Program-made: the position numbers and the translations under genes
Shown: positions 29,260-34,594 of the stretch, piece after piece
How positions within the stretch are numbered: position 1 is the first letter of the stretch
Layout of the letters: every line of letters starts with the position of its first letter
NCBI GenBank assembly: GCA_003220335.1
Contig: QHSB01000259.1
Location: forward strand, 1-34,594
DNA length: 34,594 nt
Direction: 5' to 3'
DNA from: Candidatus Rokuibacteriota bacterium
GTDB lineage: Bacteria; Methylomirabilota; Methylomirabilia; Rokubacteriales; CSP1-6
Notes under the pieces: model-generated
What the model was told of the DNA's origin: nothing
Database searches by the model: none
What the model saw: the letters and a program-made list of their open reading frames with translations, nothing else

Positions 29260-29269
29260 GGAGGTCTCC

Positions 29270-30271
29270 ATGAAGCGCCTCGCCGCCATGCTCGCGGCCG
29301 TACACGTCCTGGCCGCGACGGACGCGCCCGTCGCGCAGCCGACGCAGAAGCTGGTCTTCGCCCTGAACTGGTTCGCCGTCGGCGACCACGCCGCGTACTG
29401 GGTGGCGCTCGACAAGGGGTACTACAAATCGCGCGGTCTCGACGTCGAGCTGCAGAACTCCAAGGGCTCGGGCGATTCCATCGCCAAGGTCGACACCAAC
29501 CGCGCCGACGTCGGCCTGGCCGACGCCGTCGTCGTCATCCCCCGGGTGGCGCAGGGGGCCCGGATCAAGATCGTCGGCGCCGTCTTCGACAACACACCGC
29601 TGAACATCTGGACGCGCAAGGACACCGGCATCACGCGGCCCAAGGACCTCGAGGGCAAGATCCTGGCCGCGCCGCCCGGCGACTCGCAGCGGCAGCTGTT
29701 CCCGGCCTTCGCCAGAGTCAACGGCGTCGACGCGTCCAAGGTGACCTGGCTCACCATCGAGCCCGCCGCGAAGTTCGTGGCGCTGGCCGAGAAGCGTGCC
29801 GACGCCGTCCCCGACTACACCACGGGTCAGCCGTTCTGGGAGAAGGCCGTCGGCAAGGACAACCTCGTGGCCATGCCGTGGCACAAGTACGGGTTCGACA
29901 CCTACTCGATGTCGATCTTCACGAGCGACAAGACGTTGGCCGAGCGGCCAAAGGTCCTGCGCGACTTCCTGGCCGCGTCGTATCTGGGCTGGCGTGACGT
30001 GATGGCCGACCCGAAGGCCGCGCTGGAGATCTTCAAGAAGCGCGTGCCCGACATCGACCTGGCGCTGATCGAGCCCAACATGCTGCTGGGCCTCGAGCTG
30101 ATGCGCACCGAGCGCTACGCGAAGAACGGCATCGGCTGGATGGACCGCGGCAAGATGTGCGGCACCGTGGAGTTCATCAACACCTACATGCCGGACATGC
30201 CGCGCAAGGTCGGCTGCGACGAGGTCTTCACCAACGACTTCCTGACGAAGGTCGAGCCGCCGAAGAAGTGA
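29270..30271 (+). CDS. ABC transporter substrate-binding protein (NMT1/THI5/SsuA-like)
   Basis: LVFALNWFAVGDHAAYWVALDKGYYKSRGLDVELQNSKGSGDSI; signal peptide; GAGG RBS upstream. Confidence 0.92.
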   Translation: MKRLAAMLAAVHVLAATDAPVAQPTQKLVFALNWFAVGDHAAYWVALDKGYYKSRGLDVELQNSKGSGDSIAKVDTNRADVGLADAVVVIPRVAQGARIKIVGAVFDNTPLNIWTRKDTGITRPKDLEGKILAAPPGDSQRQLFPAFARVNGVDASKVTWLTIEPAAKFVALAEKRADAVPDYTTGQPFWEKAVGKDNLVAMPWHKYGFDTYSMSIFTSDKTLAERPKVLRDFLAASYLGWRDVMADPKAALEIFKKRVPDIDLALIEPNMLLGLELMRTERYAKNGIGWMDRGKMCGTVEFINTYMPDMPRKVGCDEVFTNDFLTKVEPPKK

Positions 30272-31035
30272 TCGTCCTCGACCGGGTCGGCGTGACCTAC
30301 CAGGCCGAGTCCGGCCCGGTCGAGGCGCTGCGCGACGTCGGCTTCGGCGTCGGCCGCGGCGAGCTGCTGGCGCTGGTGGGCCCGTCGGGTTGCGGCAAGT
30401 CCACGCTCCTGCGCGTCGTGGCCGGGCTGCGTCGGCCGACCCACGGCGCCGTCGAGGTGGACGGCCGCGTGGTGACGGGACCGATTCCCGCCGTGGGCAT
30501 GGTGTTCCAGGCGCCCGTCCTCTTGAGGTGGCGCACCGTGCGCGACAACGTCCTGCTGCCGGCCGAGCTGGCCGGACTCGAGCGTCGGCGTTATCGCGAG
30601 CGTGCGGACTACCTGCTCCGCCTGGTCGGCCTCGGCGGCTTCGCCGACCGGTTGCCGCGCGAGCTGTCCGGCGGCATGCAGCAGCGGGCGGCGATCTGCC
30701 GCGCGCTGCTGCTGGACCCGCCCCTGCTCCTGATGGACGAGCCGTTCGGCGCGCTCGACGCGATGACGCGCGACGAGATGAATCTCGAGCTGCTGCGCGT
30801 GTGGGGCGAGCCCGCCGCCGCGCGCAAGACCGTGCTCTTCGTCACGCACTCGATCCCCGAGGCGGTGTTCCTGGCCGACCGCGTGGTCGTGATGTCCCCG
30901 CGGCCGGGACGCGTGGCGCGCGTCGTCGACGTCCCGCTGCCACGCCCGCGGACGCCGGCCACGCGCGCGGCGCCGCAATTCGGCGCCCTGGCCCTCGAGA
31001 TCCACGAAACCCTGGTCAGCGCGACCGCGGGTTAG
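30268..31035 (+). CDS. ABC transporter ATP-binding protein (SsuB/TauB-like)
   Basis: GPSGCGKSTLLRVVAGL, LSGGMQQRAAICRALLLDPPLLLMDEPFGALDAMTR; GTG start overlapping the SBP stop. Confidence 0.93.
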   Translation: MIVLDRVGVTYQAESGPVEALRDVGFGVGRGELLALVGPSGCGKSTLLRVVAGLRRPTHGAVEVDGRVVTGPIPAVGMVFQAPVLLRWRTVRDNVLLPAELAGLERRRYRERADYLLRLVGLGGFADRLPRELSGGMQQRAAICRALLLDPPLLLMDEPFGALDAMTRDEMNLELLRVWGEPAAARKTVLFVTHSIPEAVFLADRVVVMSPRPGRVARVVDVPLPRPRTPATRAAPQFGALALEIHETLVSATAG

Positions 31036-31056
31036 ATGATGGGCGGGCGGCTAGAG

Positions 31057-31210
31057 GCGACTTCGAGACGCGGCACGGGTCCCCCGGGCCGCGGCGAGCG
31101 CTGGGGGGTTTGGGGGGCGGGGGCGATTTCGAGACGCGGCACGGCTTTGCCGGGCCGCGGCGAGCGCTGGGGGGTTTGGGGGGCCATTTCGGGGCCCCCC
31201 ATGTAATCAG
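31057..31210 (+). repeat. Structured intergenic repeat, copy B (tandem units 66 nt apart plus terminal hairpin)
   Basis: Units at 31057-31119 and 31123-31185 about 57/63 identical by eye; H1 hairpins 31069-31093 and 31135-31159; H3 hairpin 31178-31200 GGGGGGCC-ATTTCGG-GGCCCCCC. Confidence 0.8.
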
Positions 31211-32259
31211 GCCACGGCGGCGGCGCGGAGCTGGCGGAAGCGCACGCCGAAGAGCGGATCGAACAGCGCGGTGGTGGCGATCAGCGCGGCGTCGGCCCCC
31301 TCGCGCAGCAGGTGATCGGCGCGCTCGACGGTGGTGATGCCGCCGACGGCGAGGATCGCGCGATCCCAGGCGCCGGCCTTCCGCCACGACAGCATCTCCT
31401 CGATCTGCCGCGAGGCGAGCGGCCACGTGTCGGCGCCCACGATGGTCGCGCGGTCGCGCCCGGCGCCCTCGAACGCTGCGTTGCCCTCCTCGTCGACCAC
31501 GCGACGGCGCACGCCGTGCGTCATGACGAAGCCGCTCGCCCACGAGGCGAGCTTGGTGGCGGTCTCGTGCAGGATCCGGGGCGTGCGGAACACGCCGACC
31601 TTCGCGAGCACCGGCTTGGGCATCGTCGTGCGCACGCGATAGAGGATCTGCGCGGCGAGCGGGATGTTCTCGTAGATGAGCTGCGGCTGCTCGGCGAACG
31701 GATCGGGCACGGCGAGGTGCACCTCGATCGCGTCGCCGCCCGCCTCGGCCGCCCACGCCGCGCAGCGCGCGTAGTCCTGCACGAGCTGCTCGGTGTCCAT
31801 GCCCGGCGCCCACGTCCCGACCACGCTCACGATGAGCACCTGGCCCGACCCGATCCGATCCTTCGCGCGGCGCACATCTCTACGCCAGACTTCCGGCTCG
31901 ACGGACGGGATGCCGAGCGAGACGGCGAGCGTCGGCTGGCTCTCGATCTGCGTCCGCCGCGTGGCGATCGCCGCGTGCTCGCGGTTCTCGACGGGGCGGA
32001 TGTTCGGCAGGGCATGCGCCGGCATCGCCATGGAGCGGACCGTCTTGTACGTCAGCACGTCGAAGCCGATGCGCGAGTACGCCTCGACCCACTTGCTGTT
32101 CAGCAGCGGGCCGGCGGCGATGCCGATCGGCGAGTTCAGGTGGTGATCGAGGAACTTACCGCCGGGGCCCGAGGGCACGCGACGGACGCGCGGCAAGGTA
32201 GGCGAGTGACTGTAATTCCACGAGTACGACCGATCGACGCGGTAGATGGCCTGCGCGAT
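31207..32259 (-). CDS. Dihydroorotate/dihydropyrimidine dehydrogenase-like (PyrD/PreA-like) flavoprotein; start codon unresolved
   Basis: NSPIGIAAGPLLNSKWVEAYSRIGFDVLTYKTVRS; ILAVGGITTVERADHLLREGADAALIATTALFDP. ORF track starts at TTG 32196, but conserved-looking sequence extends to 32259. Confidence 0.83.
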   Translation of the reverse strand: MAQAIYRVDRSYSWNYSHSPTLPRVRRVPSGPGGKFLDHHLNSPIGIAAGPLLNSKWVEAYSRIGFDVLTYKTVRSMAMPAHALPNIRPVENREHAAIATRRTQIESQPTLAVSLGIPSVEPEVWRRDVRRAKDRIGSGQVLIVSVVGTWAPGMDTEQLVQDYARCAAWAAEAGGDAIEVHLAVPDPFAEQPQLIYENIPLAAQILYRVRTTMPKPVLAKVGVFRTPRILHETATKLASWASGFVMTHGVRRRVVDEEGNAAFEGAGRDRATIVGADTWPLASRQIEEMLSWRKAGAWDRAILAVGGITTVERADHLLREGADAALIATTALFDPLFGVRFRQLRAAAVA

Positions 32260-32365
32260 GACCCTTCACTCCCCACACGCGAAGTCAGCGGCAACCGCCA
32301 GTATATCAAATAGTTACGGCGCATGCCCGGCTTTTGGTCCGACCGAAATTCGCTCGTAATGTCGC

Positions 32366-33355
32366 CTATTTGAACGCCGGCATGACCTCGCGGGCGAGCA
32401 GGTCGAGCGTCCTCATGATGTGCGCGTGCGGCATGCCGGGAAAGAACGTCCGGCAGATCAAATGGGTCATGCCGTACGCCTCGACGAAGGTCCGGATCTT
32501 CGGAATCACCTGGTCGGGGCCGCCGATGAGGAAGCGATCCGCCATCAGCCGGTCGAGATCGGTCGCGATGGAGGCGTCGATGAACGGGTGGCGCCAGCCG
32601 CCGGCGTACTCGCGGCGGTAGGCGACCATGATGTGCTCCTCGGCGAGCTCGCGCGCCTTCTTGTCCGTCTCCGCGATGATGAGGTCGCGGGTCAGTGGCC
32701 ATTCCGCGATGGGCTGCATCCTGCCGGCGGCGCGTCGGTTTGCCAGGAACTGCTCCTTGCCTTTGACGAGGCGCGCAAGATCGGCGGTGGGGCCGGGGAT
32801 CCAGTTGTCGGCGAGGGTGGCCGCGCGGCGCAGCGTGATGTCGCCCCAGCCGCCGATCCACACCGGCGGGTGCGGCTTCGTCACGGGCTTGGGCTCGATG
32901 CGGCCGTCGACCGTGTAGTACGTGCCCTTGAACGCGAAGCGCTCCTGCGTCCACAGGCCCTTCATGATGGCCAGCTGCTCCTCGAAGCGCGCGCCACGTT
33001 TCTCGAGGTCGACGCCGTAGAGCGCGAACTCGTCGGGCTTGTAGCCGATCGCGACGCCGAGCGTGATGCGGCCGTTGGACATCACGTCGAGCATCGCGAC
33101 GTCCTCGGCCAGTCGCACCGGATGGTAGAAGGCGGCGACCGCGATGTCGGTACCGAGCATCACCTTCGACGTCCGCGTGGCGAAGCCGGCGAGCACGGGG
33201 AACGGCGAGGGCCAGTAGTGGTTGGTGACGGCGTGGTGCTCCTCCATCCACACCGAGTCGAAGCCCAGCTCCTCGGCGTGGGTGACCTCCTCGAGCGCTT
33301 CCTTGTAGTAGTGCCCGCCCTCGATGGGGATGAAGCCGAGCTTGAGTCGCGGCAT
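32366..33355 (-). CDS. LLM-class flavin-dependent oxidoreductase
   Basis: EELGFDSVWMEEHHAVTNHYWPSPFPVLAGFATRTSKVMLGTDIAVAAFYHPVRLAEDVAMLDVMSNGRITLGVAIGY. Confidence 0.93.
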   Translation of the reverse strand: MPRLKLGFIPIEGGHYYKEALEEVTHAEELGFDSVWMEEHHAVTNHYWPSPFPVLAGFATRTSKVMLGTDIAVAAFYHPVRLAEDVAMLDVMSNGRITLGVAIGYKPDEFALYGVDLEKRGARFEEQLAIMKGLWTQERFAFKGTYYTVDGRIEPKPVTKPHPPVWIGGWGDITLRRAATLADNWIPGPTADLARLVKGKEQFLANRRAAGRMQPIAEWPLTRDLIIAETDKKARELAEEHIMVAYRREYAGGWRHPFIDASIATDLDRLMADRFLIGGPDQVIPKIRTFVEAYGMTHLICRTFFPGMPHAHIMRTLDLLAREVMPAFK

Positions 33356-33363
33356 CCGGCCTC

Positions 33364-34476
33364 CTAGGCGATCTTCACGGGGTCGTACAGCCCGGCCAGC
33401 GCGTGCAGCGCCTCGAACAGGTAGTAACTGCCCCAGATGAGCTCGTGACGCGTGCCGAGGCCGATGCGCGGGCTGTAGCAGCCGTCGCTCAGCATCCCGT
33501 CCGGCCGCAGATGGCGCTCCACGAGCGCGGCGGCGGTGGTCTCCGCCGTCTCGCGGTAGGCGCGCGCCCGCGCCGGCGTCGATGCGCGCGGCGCCAGCGT
33601 CAGCAGGCTCGCGGTCACGATCGCCGTGGCCGATGTGTCGCGGAACGTGTCCGGGATCTTGGGATCGTCGAAGTCCCAGAAGGCCACGCGGTCGGCGGGC
33701 GCGTGCGCCAGCCACCAGTCCGCGGCGCGCTCGGCGGCGTCGCGGAAGCGCGCCTCGCCGGACCAGAGGTGCGTGAGCGTCCAGCCCAGGATGCCCCATG
33801 CCTGCGCGCGTGCCCACGTGCTGTCGTCGCTGATCCCCTTGTGCGTGTAGCGGCGCCGCATGCGCCCCGTCGCGGGATCGAAGGACGCCGACTGGCACAC
33901 CGAGCCGTCCTCTCGCAGGCAGAACTCGATGTGCCGTGCGGCGTGCCGGAGCGCGATGTCGCGTAGCACGGCGTCGCCGGTCTCCCGGTGCGCCCACAGC
34001 AGGAGAGCCGAGGCCTGCACGGTGTCGACGTTGGCCTCGCCGGCGCCGACGTCGGAGGCTTCCTCCGCCTCAGCCCCGAGGGGCAGCGCCTCTGCGCGCG
34101 GGTTGTACGACGCGGCGAGCCCGTGCGCGCCGGCCAGGGCGACGTCGCGCGCGGCGGCGTCGCCGCAGAGCAGCGAGCCGAGGGCGGCGCCGTAATAGAA
34201 GAGGAAGCCGCGGAACACGGTCTCCGAGCGCGCGCGCGGCGCCAGCCGCTCGGTCCAGCGCGAGGCCCACGTCCGACATCGTGGGTCCTCACCGTAGCGC
34301 GCCGCGAGCCAGAGCATGCCGTTCCAGAAGCCGCCCGTCCAGTCGCCCCCGGGCGAGGTCGTCCAGGTCCCCGTCGCCGGATCGGCGAAGTGCGGAAAGC
34401 CGTCGGTCACGCTCGCCGCGGTCTGTGCGATGCGGCCGCGCATCCGGGCCAGCGCCTCGGTCCAGGGCGGAGTCAT
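33364..34476 (-). CDS. Glycoside hydrolase family 88-like (unsaturated glucuronyl hydrolase-like) protein
   Basis: DWTGGFWNGMLWLAARY; ANVDTVQA; DDSTWARAQAWGILGWT; AFWDFDDPKIPDTFRDTSATAI. Confidence 0.88.
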   Translation of the reverse strand: MTPPWTEALARMRGRIAQTAASVTDGFPHFADPATGTWTTSPGGDWTGGFWNGMLWLAARYGEDPRCRTWASRWTERLAPRARSETVFRGFLFYYGAALGSLLCGDAAARDVALAGAHGLAASYNPRAEALPLGAEAEEASDVGAGEANVDTVQASALLLWAHRETGDAVLRDIALRHAARHIEFCLREDGSVCQSASFDPATGRMRRRYTHKGISDDSTWARAQAWGILGWTLTHLWSGEARFRDAAERAADWWLAHAPADRVAFWDFDDPKIPDTFRDTSATAIVTASLLTLAPRASTPARARAYRETAETTAAALVERHLRPDGMLSDGCYSPRIGLGTRHELIWGSYYLFEALHALAGLYDPVKIA

Positions 34477-34530
34477 TGCGCGAGAATACTCCCCTTGCTA
34501 CGTTGTGGCACCACGTCGAGGGAGGCCGCG

Positions 34531-34594
34531 ATGTCCGTCATGAAGGGCTTTCACGCGCTGCGCGAACTACCCGAGGAGAAGGTCACCGACAAGA
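34531..34594 (+). CDS. N-terminal start of a downstream CDS (partial, product unknown)
   Basis: GGGAGG followed by ATG: MSVMKGFHALRELPEEKVTDK, runs off window. Confidence 0.5.
   Translation, partial: MSVMKGFHALRELPEEKVTDK

Noticed and set aside
31057-31200. CRISPR array or transposon end at the tandem repeat
   Set aside because: Only two units with no spacer-like unique sequence between them; no transposase or cas gene in the window
32290-32345. AT-richer stretch with GGTCCGACC palindrome between LLM and PyrD-like genes
   Set aside because: Only a 9-nt imperfect element; too short to call an operator without comparative data

Overview
High-GC bacterial chromosomal segment, densely packed, with many ATGA/GTGA stop-start overlaps. 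No rRNA, tRNA, CRISPR, phage or transposase was recognised. I suspect a Rokubacteria/Methylomirabilota-like or deltaproteobacterium-like genome, but the sequence does not prove this. Main blocks: (1) NUDIX, leucyl aminopeptidase, PHP phosphoesterase, ArsC/Spx-like and CaiB/BaiF CoA-transferase genes; (2) MFS transporter, a minimal AAA+ ATPase, a YbgC-like thioesterase and a GldA/GldF/GldG/DUF4340-type ABC system; (3) MBL hydrolase, phosphonopyruvate decarboxylase and a PEP mutase fused to a nucleotidyltransferase-like domain (phosphonate biosynthesis); (4) a full tolQ-tolR-tolA/tonB-tolB-pal-ybgF operon on the minus strand; (5) threonine synthase, CgeB-like glycosyltransferase, an SsuABC/TauABC-like ABC transporter, PyrD/PreA-like oxidoreductase, LLM flavoprotein and GH88. 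The most unusual observations are: (a) a dispersed, GC-rich, hairpin-forming intergenic element seen at three loci, whose stems show compensatory base changes between copies; (b) a Pal lipoprotein that appears to lack about 40 residues from the centre of its OmpA-like domain, in frame; (c) back-to-back sigma70-like promoters flanking a perfect 14-bp palindrome upstream of tolQ; (d) two genes whose conserved N-termini extend past any canonical start codon. All calls are by eye; no database search was run.
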